The notes under the pieces are model-generated. The model searched no databases. It worked only from the letters and a program-made list of their open reading frames with translations, and was not told where the DNA came from. Positions 1-8,400 of a stretch of DNA of 11,439 bases are shown here, one piece after another (position 1 is the first letter of the stretch; every line of letters starts with the position of its first letter). Location of the stretch: contig JASHSX010000035.1 in NCBI GenBank assembly GCA_030040865.1, positions 1 to 11,439 of the forward strand. Direction: 5' to 3'. The position numbers and the translations under genes were made by a program. The DNA comes from Thermoplasmata archaeon. Its GTDB lineage: Archaea; Thermoplasmatota; Thermoplasmata; Lutacidiplasmatales; UBA184.

Positions 1-1
1 C

Positions 2-3000
2 GACCATACTTCCGGAGTACGGTCCGCGATCTCGACGACAGGGTCCGTTACCCTTTCCCCGGGTACGGGCAACGTGGCGTCGACCGTCGCGGTGAACGGA
101 ACCGGGTTCGAGGCGAACACCGTGATCGGCCTCTCCTTTGACGGAACCGCGGTGAGCTCTACGTGCTCGTCGGACGGTACCGGAAGCTTCCCGGGAAGTT
201 CGGGGACCCCCTGCACGATTCAGGTGCCGTCCGCTCCGGCCGGCCCCCACACGGTCACCGCCGTCGGAGCAGCGTGGTCGAACGTCACCCTCCCGGTGGG
301 GAACTCCCCGTGGGGAATCGCCTACGACAATTCCACGGGCCAGATCTTTGTGGCCAACAACGGCAACAACACGGTGAGCGTCGTCGACGACTCCAACGGC
401 TCGATCGCCGCGATAGTGCCCGTCGGATCCGAGCCGGAGGGGTTGGTCTATGACGCGGGAACCCACCAAGTGTTCGTTGCCGACTACGGAGATTGCTTCA
501 CGTCCAACTGCAACGGAACGGTCGACGTGATCAACGATTCGACGGACACTCTGGCGGCTTCGGTGATCGTCGGCCCCGAACCGACGAGCGTGGCGTACGA
601 CTCGGCGTTGGACCAGGTCGCCGTGACCAATTCGGGGGCGAGCGTCGACGCGAACGGCGACGGGACCGTGAGCGTGATCAGCGATGCGAGCGACTCGGTC
701 GTGTCGACGATCGTGGTCGGGCCGGCGCCCAACGGAATCGCCTATGACGTCGGAACTCAACAGTACTTTGTGGCCAACTCCGGCCCCGGCACGATCAGTG
801 TGATCGACGCGGCGACGAACACCATCGCGACCACGATCTTGACCAACGACGCCTTCTGGGGTGGAATCGCGTACCTGCCCGGACAGGGCCAGGTCTGGGT
901 GGGTGGGGGGAACTTCGACTACGGGACCCAGACCAGTACCGGAGACATCCAAGTGATCAACGACACCAGCGACTCGGTCGTCGCCTCGATCCCGGTCGCC
1001 GTTGCCACGGCGTTCGCGTACAACCCCACGTCAGGTCTGGTCTTCGCGGTCCTGCTCTTCGGAGGATGCGTTTCCGTGGTCAGCGTCACGAACGACACGG
1101 CCTTCGCGTGTCTCGCCACGAACGGAGCTCCGGGTGGCTTCGGCAACACGTTCGGGGTCGCATTCGACAGCGTCACCGGCCAGTTCGTCCTCGGCAACTA
1201 CGACACCAACACCCTCGAGAGTATCGGCGCCGTCACTCCGGTGCAAGGCAGTTCGACGTTCGTCGTCACACCCTCCGCCGAGCTCCTTCCCGCGTACGGA
1301 TCGTCCGATTTCACGGGCACTGTGGCCGGGAGCGGATTCTCGCCCTCCACCGCCATCTCGATTTCGTTCGCCGGAGAGAGCGTCACCTCGAACTGCCGTA
1401 CGGATGCCAACGGGAGTTTCCCGGGTACCTCCGGCACCCCGTGTCAGTTCATTGTCCCGGCGGAGTCTCCGGGCACCTACTCCGTCGCGGTCTCCGATGG
1501 GACCCACTCCTCGACACTCCCTTTCACCGTGGACACGATGGCCGTGACCCCGGGAAGCGGAAGTGCCGGAACGCTGGTGGATGCTTCCGGAACTAATTTC
1601 CCCGCCGGTGAATCCGTCGGTTTCACCGTCGACGGACAGGGAGTACCGTCCCGGTGCGCCTCGGACTCCGCGGGCGCGTACCCTGGCTCGACCGGAACCG
1701 CCTGCGAGTTCGAGGTACCGCAGGTGCCGGGCGGCGAGGAGATCGTCTCGGCACGCGGTCCTTCAACGGATTTCCCGCTCAACTCTACCGTGAGCCTGGA
1801 CCAAGGGGTGAGCCCGGGAGAGGCCCCTCAGGGGCTGGTCTACGACCCCAACACGAACCAGGTGTTCGTCGCCGACTCGGGATCCTCCGACATCAAGATC
1901 ATCAACGTCTCCACAGACCTTGTCGTCAAGACGATCAGCCTGCCCGACAGCACCTACCCGTTCGGAATCGCCTACGATTCTTCGACCCACGACATCTTCG
2001 CGGCCGACACATCCAAAGACAACGTGACCGTGGTCTCGGACGCGACCGACACTATCGTGACGACCGTGGCCGTCGGGATCGAACCCGAGGGCGTAGCGTA
2101 CGACCCGGTGCTTCACGAAATGTTCGTGACCAACTCCGACTCCAACACGGTCAGCATCATCAACGACACGACTCTGACGGTGACGGGAACGATCCCCGTC
2201 GGCCAATCTCCGGACGAGGGAATCGCGTACGATCCCGGCAACGGGGCCATCTACGTGGCCAATCAGGGCCCCGGATCCGGCGATAGTACGGTCAGTGTCA
2301 TCGAAGACCCCGCCGCGGCCTCGCCCACGGTGCTTGCGGTACCGGTCGGGGTACAGCCGGAGGGTGTCGTCTACGACTCGAACACCGGCGAGATCTTCGT
2401 CTCCAACTACGGCTCGGGGAACGTCAGCGTCATCGCGGGATCGACCAACACGGTCGTCTCGGCGATTCCCGTAGGAGCCTCCAATGAGGTCTACCTGCAC
2501 GAGATGGCCTACAGCCCGAGCGCCGGCGAGATCTTCGTGGCGGCGGGTTCCGGCGGTTCCGAGAGCAACGTTTCCGTGATCTCGGATTCGACGAACAGCG
2601 TGATCGCCGAATTCGAGGTCGACAACGACAATCCGTACGGCATCGCCTACGTGCCGGACACCGGACAGGTGTTCATCGGGTCGAACGGATACCCTAGCGA
2701 CGTCACGGTCTACAACGGTGCGAACGGCATCGGATTGGACAGTGCGAGTTTCCGGGTCGAGGCCAACCTGAGCCTCGCGGCGGGCGAGGGGGAGGTCGGT
2801 CAGACCGTCGTCCTCCAGGGCACTGGGTTCGGTGCCTCCGCGCCCATGAGCGAGTTCACGGTCGGTTCGACACCGGTGAACTGCACCGCGGCCTCGGCAG
2901 GGTCCTGCGAAGCCGGAATTCTGACGTCCACCCCCGACGGCGCCTTCTCGGCCAGTTTCGTTGTGCCGCCGGTTCCCACGCTGGGCGCTGACTACGCGAT

Positions 3001-4573
3001 CACCGTGTCGGACGATGAGGGCGACAGTGCGAGCGTCGATCTCCAGGTGCTGGCCGGGCCCAGCGTATCCAACGTGACTCCGTCCGCCCCGTCGATCGAC
3101 CTGGGTCAGTCTGTGGATTTCACCGTCGCGGCTTCTTCGGGCACCGGGGTATACTCGTACACCTGGTCGGGGCTACCGTCCGGCTGTACAGGCGAAACGG
3201 CCTCGGTGCACTGCACGCCGGACGCTCCCGGAACCTATCCCGTACAGGTGGACGTGACGGACTCGGTCGGAGGAACGGCCTCGACGCCGACGCTCAACTT
3301 CTCGGTCGACTCCGACCCCACGGCGGCGACTCCCACCGCCTCGATCGAATCGGGGCACGTGGACGCGGGGCAGGCGGTCGTGTTCACTTCGGTGGCCGCC
3401 AACGGTTCGTCGAGTTACACTCGCTTCGTCTGGAACGGGCTACCCACGGGATGCGAGGGGACGGAGTCGAGCGTATCCTGCTCGGGCGTCAACCTCTCCT
3501 CGGGAAGCTACTCCATCTCGGTCTCGGTCACCGACTCGAACGGCTTCACGTCCTCGCCGAGCCCGAGCCTCTCGTTCGTCGTCTTGGGCGACCCCACGGT
3601 GGACCTGAGCGCCAGCGTTGACTCGGTGGACTTTGGACAGCCGGTCTCGTTTTCGGCAACCCCCGCCGGAGGGGCGGGTGGATTCACGATCGCATGGACC
3701 GGTCTCCCAGAGGGATGTGCCTCGAACCAGTCGGATACGTTGACATGCGAGCCGAGCGTCAGCGGCACCTACTCGATCGAGGTCAGTGCGACGGACGCCA
3801 ACGGCTACACGGTCTCGAGCCGATCGGTATCGCTCTCGGTCTACGCGCCCCCGACCGTCCAACTCGGCGTGACGGACGTCGCCCTCGATCTGGGTCAGGC
3901 GGTCGATTTCACCGCAAGCGTTTCGGGAGGTTCAGGGGTGGCTGTGTATCAGTGGACGGGGCTGCCCGGGGGCTGCGCCGGCTCGGGTTCCGGAATCGAC
4001 TGCACCCCGACCGCGACCGGGAGCTTTGGCGTCCGGGTCATGGTGACCGACACCGACGGACGTTCGGCGGAGTCGTCACCGGTCACGGTCACGGTCAGCG
4101 CTCGGGTCACAGCGACCGCCGCGGCCAACGTCACCTCGACGGTCGTCGGCTCAAGTGTCTCATTCACGGCCAGCGGGAGCGGAGGCACCGGGGGTCTCAC
4201 CTACAACTGGTCGTTCGGGGACGGAACGACCGGGAGCGGAGCATCCATCTCTCACACCTACCGAACCCCGGGGAACTACACGGTCTCCGTCTGGGTCAAC
4301 GACACGGTGGGCGGCACCGCGTCGAAACAGTTCCTCGTTGAGGTCCAACCCGTCCCGGCGACCGCTCCGGCAGCCTCCGGTCCCAATTCGGGCGCGATCT
4401 GGGCAGCGTTGGCCGGAGTCGTCGCTGCGATCGTAATCGTAACTGCCATCCTCGTGGTGCGTCGGCGGCGGAAGACACGGCCATCCGAGTCTCCCGCAAC
4501 GTCGGGATCCGTCATCGACCGCGACGCACCCGACGGTTCGGGGAGCCCGGTGTCAGAGGCCGACGAAGAGTAA
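2..4573 (+). CDS. Large cell-surface protein with two YVTN/YncE-like beta-propellers, IPT/TIG-like and PKD domains and a C-terminal membrane anchor (5' end outside window)
   Basis: The frame is open to the left edge. Codons from base 2 to 73 already encode the start of an IPT-like module (VTLSPGTG), so the GTG at 74 is internal and the start and signal peptide lie outside. Modules by base position: IPT-like about 50-290; propeller 1 about 297-1245, seven blades with the pattern GIAYD..T/.QIFVAN.....VSVI; two IPT-like modules 1252-1797, with Cys pairs around the motif GSFPG(S/T)SGTPC; propeller 2 about 1815-2760, seven blades; IPT-like 2759-3055; four PKD-like domains 3059-4102, each with W.GLP.GC and a second Cys; a canonical PKD domain 4103-4358 with NWSFGDG; a hydrophobic helix 4391-4460; RRRRK stop-transfer; and an acidic tail ending SEADEE. 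Many N-x-S/T sequons and the Cys pairs fit an exported, possibly N-glycosylated and disulfide-bonded protein, with its body outside and C-terminus inside. YncE-like propellers and PKD domains are common in archaeal surface proteins for binding or adhesion, but no ligand is shown here. No terminator-like T-run follows the TAA at 4571-4573. Confidence 0.92.
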   Translation, partial: DHTSGVRSAISTTGSVTLSPGTGNVASTVAVNGTGFEANTVIGLSFDGTAVSSTCSSDGTGSFPGSSGTPCTIQVPSAPAGPHTVTAVGAAWSNVTLPVGNSPWGIAYDNSTGQIFVANNGNNTVSVVDDSNGSIAAIVPVGSEPEGLVYDAGTHQVFVADYGDCFTSNCNGTVDVINDSTDTLAASVIVGPEPTSVAYDSALDQVAVTNSGASVDANGDGTVSVISDASDSVVSTIVVGPAPNGIAYDVGTQQYFVANSGPGTISVIDAATNTIATTILTNDAFWGGIAYLPGQGQVWVGGGNFDYGTQTSTGDIQVINDTSDSVVASIPVAVATAFAYNPTSGLVFAVLLFGGCVSVVSVTNDTAFACLATNGAPGGFGNTFGVAFDSVTGQFVLGNYDTNTLESIGAVTPVQGSSTFVVTPSAELLPAYGSSDFTGTVAGSGFSPSTAISISFAGESVTSNCRTDANGSFPGTSGTPCQFIVPAESPGTYSVAVSDGTHSSTLPFTVDTMAVTPGSGSAGTLVDASGTNFPAGESVGFTVDGQGVPSRCASDSAGAYPGSTGTACEFEVPQVPGGEEIVSARGPSTDFPLNSTVSLDQGVSPGEAPQGLVYDPNTNQVFVADSGSSDIKIINVSTDLVVKTISLPDSTYPFGIAYDSSTHDIFAADTSKDNVTVVSDATDTIVTTVAVGIEPEGVAYDPVLHEMFVTNSDSNTVSIINDTTLTVTGTIPVGQSPDEGIAYDPGNGAIYVANQGPGSGDSTVSVIEDPAAASPTVLAVPVGVQPEGVVYDSNTGEIFVSNYGSGNVSVIAGSTNTVVSAIPVGASNEVYLHEMAYSPSAGEIFVAAGSGGSESNVSVISDSTNSVIAEFEVDNDNPYGIAYVPDTGQVFIGSNGYPSDVTVYNGANGIGLDSASFRVEANLSLAAGEGEVGQTVVLQGTGFGASAPMSEFTVGSTPVNCTAASAGSCEAGILTSTPDGAFSASFVVPPVPTLGADYAITVSDDEGDSASVDLQVLAGPSVSNVTPSAPSIDLGQSVDFTVAASSGTGVYSYTWSGLPSGCTGETASVHCTPDAPGTYPVQVDVTDSVGGTASTPTLNFSVDSDPTAATPTASIESGHVDAGQAVVFTSVAANGSSSYTRFVWNGLPTGCEGTESSVSCSGVNLSSGSYSISVSVTDSNGFTSSPSPSLSFVVLGDPTVDLSASVDSVDFGQPVSFSATPAGGAGGFTIAWTGLPEGCASNQSDTLTCEPSVSGTYSIEVSATDANGYTVSSRSVSLSVYAPPTVQLGVTDVALDLGQAVDFTASVSGGSGVAVYQWTGLPGGCAGSGSGIDCTPTATGSFGVRVMVTDTDGRSAESSPVTVTVSARVTATAAANVTSTVVGSSVSFTASGSGGTGGLTYNWSFGDGTTGSGASISHTYRTPGNYTVSVWVNDTVGGTASKQFLVEVQPVPATAPAASGPNSGAIWAALAGVVAAIVIVTAILVVRRRRKTRPSESPATSGSVIDRDAPDGSGSPVSEADEE

Positions 4574-4640
4574 CGCTGCCGGGCGTTTCCTCTCGCGACG
4601 CAGCCGCGGCCTTCGAAGCAGCAGCAATCGACGACCCGGC

Positions 4641-4712
4641 TGGGATGCGACAACTCGCACCGGTACGAAGAACTCACCGAGCGCTCGGGGACGCCGGCCT
4701 TCTGGCATCCCA
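4641..4712. repeat. 8-bp inverted repeat enclosing a compact structured stretch in the intergenic region
   Basis: The 154 bases between the surface-protein stop and the 3' end of the tRNA hold no convincing gene. Within them TGGGATGC (4641-4648) is perfectly complementary to GCATCCCA (4705-4712), closing a 72-nt element. Inside are a local hairpin TGCGA-caac-TCGCA (4646-4659), which competes with the closing stem, and a 12-nt palindrome CCGAGCGCTCGG (4677-4688). The span is tRNA-sized with an acceptor-like stem, but neither strand has a T-arm or D-arm consensus, so I do not call it a tRNA. It could be a small structured RNA, a processing or trailer structure downstream of the tRNA on the minus strand, or chance in GC-rich DNA. 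Confidence 0.4.
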
Positions 4713-4727
4713 TCGTCGGGGCGGAGG

Positions 4728-4829
4728 TGCTCCCGGCGGGAGTTTCCCCGGTCGGCGCGGACCGACCGGCTTTGAACCCGCGTCAGAGGCTCGAGAGGCC
4801 TCTATCCTTGACCACTAGACTACGGGAGC
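4728..4829 (-). tRNA. tRNA-Glu(CUC) with a 29-nt intron in the T-loop
   Basis: Read on the minus strand, the acceptor GCTCCCG (4829-4823) pairs 7/7 with CGGGAGC (4735-4729), followed by discriminator A at 4728. The D-arm is GTCT-AGTGGTCAA-GGAT. The anticodon arm is GAGGC-CTCTCGA-GCCTC, perfectly paired, with anticodon CTC at 4795-4793 reading GAG (Glu). The variable loop is TGAC. The T-stem GCGGG (4781-4777) pairs 5/5 with CCCGC (4740-4736), but 36 nt rather than 7 lie between the strands. Removing 29 nt leaves TTCAACT or TTCAAAT and a 73-nt tRNA. The extra bases contain a perfect 8-bp hairpin, as expected for an archaeal intron. The CCA end is not encoded (ACCT follows). Without the intron reading, the acceptor top and T-stem do not pair. 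No clear A/T-rich promoter element is visible upstream of 4829. The gene lies divergent to the 153-residue protein gene and tail-to-tail with the surface-protein gene. Confidence 0.9.
4743..4771 (-). other. tRNA-Glu intron, T-loop, apparent relaxed bulge-helix-bulge
   Basis: The intron is 29 nt. Its exact ends are ambiguous by one base: 4771-4743 leaves T-loop TTCAACT (split 58/59), and 4770-4742 leaves TTCAAAT (split 59/60). The core is CCGGTCGG (4769-4762), loop TCCGCG (4761-4756), CCGACCGG (4755-4748), a perfect 8-bp stem. Between this stem and the T-stem lie 7 nt on each side. TTC (4776-4774) can pair with GAA (4746-4744), an A.G opposition follows, and 3-nt bulges AAG (4772-4770) and ACT (4743-4741) sit where the cuts would fall. 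This is the bulge-helix-bulge layout recognised by archaeal tRNA splicing endonuclease, with one mismatch in the central helix. Confidence 0.82.
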
Positions 4830-4934
4830 GCCCGGGAGGGCGGTAGGGACCTCCCTCCTTGAGCCTTTCGCGCGCAGCGACGTTCCTCTCCCGCCGGGCG
4901 AAGCTCCTATGAGCGTTCTACCGATTCGGAGCCC

Positions 4935-5396
4935 GTGATCCCTCCGGTGAAGGCCCGCAGTGGCCACATCCTGCTGGACCCGAAGCGTTCGTACCGGGAC
5001 TTGGTCCGCGTCTATCCGGAGATCCACAAGAAAGTCATCGAGATGAACCGACCGTTCGTGAAGGAGTCGGATCCGCTGCTGCCCGAGGTCCTGCTCGAGG
5101 AGAACCTCCGGGACCTGCGGGGCAACCGTAAGCCCGTGGGGTACAACCGGCAGGACCCGTTCGGTCTCCGCCTCATCTTCCCGATCGTCGACGAGCACCG
5201 GGCCGAGTTCTACTTCACGAAGCCGGCCCGCTGCCAAGAGGTCGTCCAGATCACCGAGCAGGTCTCGACGATGCTGCGGCGACGGGGCATCAAGCACACG
5301 GTCGAGTACGACCGGCTTCCGCTGGGACCGCCCCGGGGACTCCCCGGAATGTTGCCCCCCGGCGCGACCGCTGGCGCGGGCTTCGCCACCCCGTGA
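4935..5396 (+). CDS. Uncharacterised 153-residue protein
   Basis: I do not recognise this protein. It is soluble-looking, with no signal peptide, membrane helix or metal-binding cluster. Residues 1-75 are basic and helical in appearance (SYRDLVRVYPEIHKKVIEMN; then DPLLPEVLLEENLRDLRGN). Residues 76-100 look like beta strands (LRLIFPIVDEHRAEFYFTK). Residues 101-125 form a probable amphipathic helix and strand (VVQITEQVSTMLRRRGIKHTVEYD). The last 25 residues are a Gly/Pro/Ala-rich tail. Its balanced use of Lys, Ile, Phe and Tyr in GC-rich DNA supports real coding. The GTG at 4935 has only a poor leader (GGAG three bases upstream). GTG 4947 is a possible alternative start. A nine-codon ORF (ATG 4909, TGA 4936-4938) overlaps the GTG. 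The gene is divergent from tRNA-Glu and ends 19 bp before the convergent repeat-protein gene. Confidence 0.72.
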   Translation: MIPPVKARSGHILLDPKRSYRDLVRVYPEIHKKVIEMNRPFVKESDPLLPEVLLEENLRDLRGNRKPVGYNRQDPFGLRLIFPIVDEHRAEFYFTKPARCQEVVQITEQVSTMLRRRGIKHTVEYDRLPLGPPRGLPGMLPPGATAGAGFATP

Positions 5397-5415
5397 CCGG
5401 TCGCCCGCTCGCGAT

Positions 5416-8400
5416 CTACGGCTCGGTCGGCGGGCGGCGGAACGGCCAAAGCGGATTCGCCGCCGGCGCGGCCGCCGCCGGCGCGGCGGCTTCGGGCGAC
5501 CCGGCCCCTTCGTCCTGGAGCCGGCGGAGCGCCTCCCTGGCCTTGGCCAGCGCCGCGGCGTAGTCCTGGTCCCGGAGCCGGATCGACTCGGCGAGCAGCT
5601 GGCGGGCCTCCGTGGTATCGATCCGTCGCTCCTGCGCCCGCGCGAGCGCCGCGTCGATGAGATAGTGGAGGTTCATGAGCTCCCGATGGAGCGACTTGCG
5701 GAGCGCGAGCTCCTCTTCGGCCGCGAGGAGCTGCCGGGCCGCCTCGAGCAACCGGTCGCCGCGCTCGAGCTCCTCGATCGACCGGAGCTTCTCTCGGACC
5801 GAGCCGACGCTGACGTGGAGCCCCTCTTGGGCGAACGTCACCTCGGTCTGCAGGTCCTTGAGCCGGCGCGCGAACGGGTCATGAACGGCCGGCTTCAACG
5901 CCTCGGTCGCCCGTTGGAGCAGTTGGTCGGCCTCGTCGAGGCGCTGGGCGTCGAGCGCGCTCCGCGCCTCGCTGAACGTCTGCATCATCGGCGTCGTGTC
6001 GATCCCGAGCCGCTCGCCGACCCACAGACGGTCCTTCGCGTCGGCGGCACGCGCCTCGATCGCCTCGCGCCGCTGGCGCCGGGCCAGATCGATCTCGGCC
6101 CGTAGGAGGGCGAGGGCGGGTCCGAACTCACGCCGCTGTCGAAGCCCCCGCAGCTGCTCCCGCACCTCCTCGCGCCGTGCGATCTCCGCCGGGCTCGCGG
6201 CGTGGCCACGGCCGAACTCAGCCTCGACCTCCCGCCACCGCCCGTCGAGGACCGCGTCGAAGACGCGCCGGCTCGCGGTGTCTGCCCGCTCGACCGCCTG
6301 GCGCACCTGACCCCAGTCCTGGGCGCGGAGGGCGGTCTCCGCCTCGGTGAGGACCCCCTCGACGGCGTCGATCTCGGCGCCGATCCCCTCCTTGCGCGCG
6401 TTCTCGACCAGGCTTCGGAGTTCTCCGAGGGGCCGGGCGTACAGGCGCTCGATCGCCCAGCGCCCGCGTTCGACCGCCTCACGGCCCGCGCGAATAGCGG
6501 CCGCGTACTGGCCCTCCAGCGCGGCGGTGCGTCCCTCGGCGAGCCGCTGGCTCGCCTCCGCGGGGTCGGCACCGATCTGCGTAGCCTCGGCGATCTGGGC
6601 CTCGGCCGCCGCCAGCGCGTCGCGGCTACGGCGGTGGCCCTCGCGGGCCGTCTGGAGCGCCTCGGAGGCGGCGATCGCGTGCTCCAGCACCTGAGGATAC
6701 TCTCGCTGCGCGAACGCGGCCTTGGCGGCGTCGAACTCGTCGTCCGCGGCCCGGGCCACGATCCCGTCGGCGCGGGACCGCCCGAGGGTCTTGTCGGTCG
6801 CCTCGAGCGAGCCCTCGGCGAGCCGCCGCTGGAGCTCGGCCCGTTCGAGCTCCGCCTCGCTCTTCGCCGCCAGCTGGACGGCCTCGACCGGGTGGCCCTC
6901 ATCGAGCGCCGTTCGGGCCTGGTGCAGGAGATTCTCCGCGACGGTAGTGTCGCTGCCCTCGCGCCTCAGTCGCGTGACGGTCGCCTGGAAATGGGCCAGC
7001 GTCTTCGAGACGTGGTGGTACGTCGCCTGCAGGAACTCCCGCTCGAGCGGCGCCCCGACCTCGATCACGCGCGCGTACTGGCGCCCGGCGAGCGCCATCT
7101 CGACGCGCTCCATCTGCGCCCGCAGGGGGCCGACCTCGACGTGGAGAAGATCCGCCTCGGCGAGCGACTCCCGGGCCCGCTTGGCGATCCGTTCGGCCTG
7201 CTCGACGAACCCGCGGGTCGCGATGAACTCGGTCCGGGCCGTGTCGAGAAGACTGGCGGCTCCCACCGGGACGGGCAGGGAGATGCGGCGGCGGGCCTCG
7301 CCGAGCGGCCCGAGGATCTTCTCGACATCGACGCCGGCGGCGCGGGCGATGTCAAGATCGCGCTCGAGCGCGTGAAGGTTCTCGTCCAGGATCGGTCGGA
7401 GGAACGCCGTGAGCTCCTCGTGGAGGATCTTTGCCCCCGTCGCCGTCGCGTCGGCGGGCGCGGTCGCGTGCTCCGTCTTGAGCGACTCGAAGCGCGCGGC
7501 GAACGGCTCCATCGGGGCCGAGAGACGACGCCCGTCCTCGAGGAGGAGTGCGATCTCGTTGAGCAGCCGGTCGGACTCGACCCGCGCGCCGAGCTCGTGG
7601 AGCTTCTGGGTCACCGCCTCGATCTGCGTCCGGGCCCCCTCCAGGTCGAGCGCCTGGAACGTGAGCCGGACCGCGCGCAACGGTTCGTAGAACGGTCCCG
7701 TGTCGACGCCGCCGTCGCGGAGCCGGGTGAGGAGGTCCTGCGCTCGGCCGATGCCGTCCAGCACCTCGGCCGCGGCGGCCCGGGTCTTCGTGGCGTTCTC
7801 CTCGAGGCGAGTCGCGAGGCGGTACGCTTCCTCGTACCGGGCCGCGCGGGCGGCCGCCTGGGCCTCGTCGAGCTGCCCGCGGAACCGGGCGAGGTCGAGC
7901 CCCATCGTCTCGAGCTCCACCAGCGACAGCTTCGCGTGGGAGACCGCATCCTCGCTGCGCAGGAGCTGCTGCTGCTGGGCGCGCGTGCGGATCTCCTGCG
8001 AGGCCCGCGACGCCTTCACGAAGTCGCCCATGTTGAAGATCTGCTGGACCTCGTCGATCTGGCGCTGGATCTCGTCGCTCGCGCCGCCCATCGACTCGAG
8101 GATCCGGCCCTCCTCCTCGAGCATCTCCACGAGGGCGGAGGCGTGGGTCGCGAAGACGGCCGCGAAGTCGCGTTCGGCGCGCTTCAAGCTCTCGATCGCG
8201 ACGACGGTGTCGCCCTTCACCCGGAGGGTCACGTCGGCGTCGGCGAGCGACCGCCGCACCGGTGCCGTGAGCGCTTCGTCGGGGATGTCCACGAACCCCT
8301 GCTCCATCTCCTCGATCCGGCGGGTCATGTACGGCGCCGCCGCCTTCCGCATCTCGACATCGGCCCGGGCGATCTCCTCGGCGCCCGCCGCGAAATCGCC

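Noticed and set aside
74..76. GTG at 74 as the start codon of the surface protein
   Set aside because: The frame is open to base 2 and the upstream codons already encode part of an IPT-like module. No signal peptide follows the GTG.
1763..2500. A 245-codon minus-strand open frame inside the surface-protein gene
   Set aside because: It is rich in Asp, Arg and Val-Gly-Asp runs created by the antisense of repeated propeller codons, with no recognisable domain.
4641..4712. A second tRNA gene in the gap
   Set aside because: It has an acceptor-like stem and tRNA length, but no TTC-A T-loop, no GG D-loop and no 5-bp anticodon or T-stem in either orientation.
4757..4829. A continuous, intronless tRNA-Glu ending near 4757
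   Set aside because: In that reading only three acceptor pairs form and the T-stem has a mismatch. Allowing the 29-nt insertion restores every pair and a normal 7-nt T-loop.
4815..5297. A 160-codon minus-strand open frame opposite the 153-residue protein
   Set aside because: It runs into the tRNA-Glu gene and has a skewed Leu/Arg/Asp composition. The plus-strand reading has a normal amino-acid mix.
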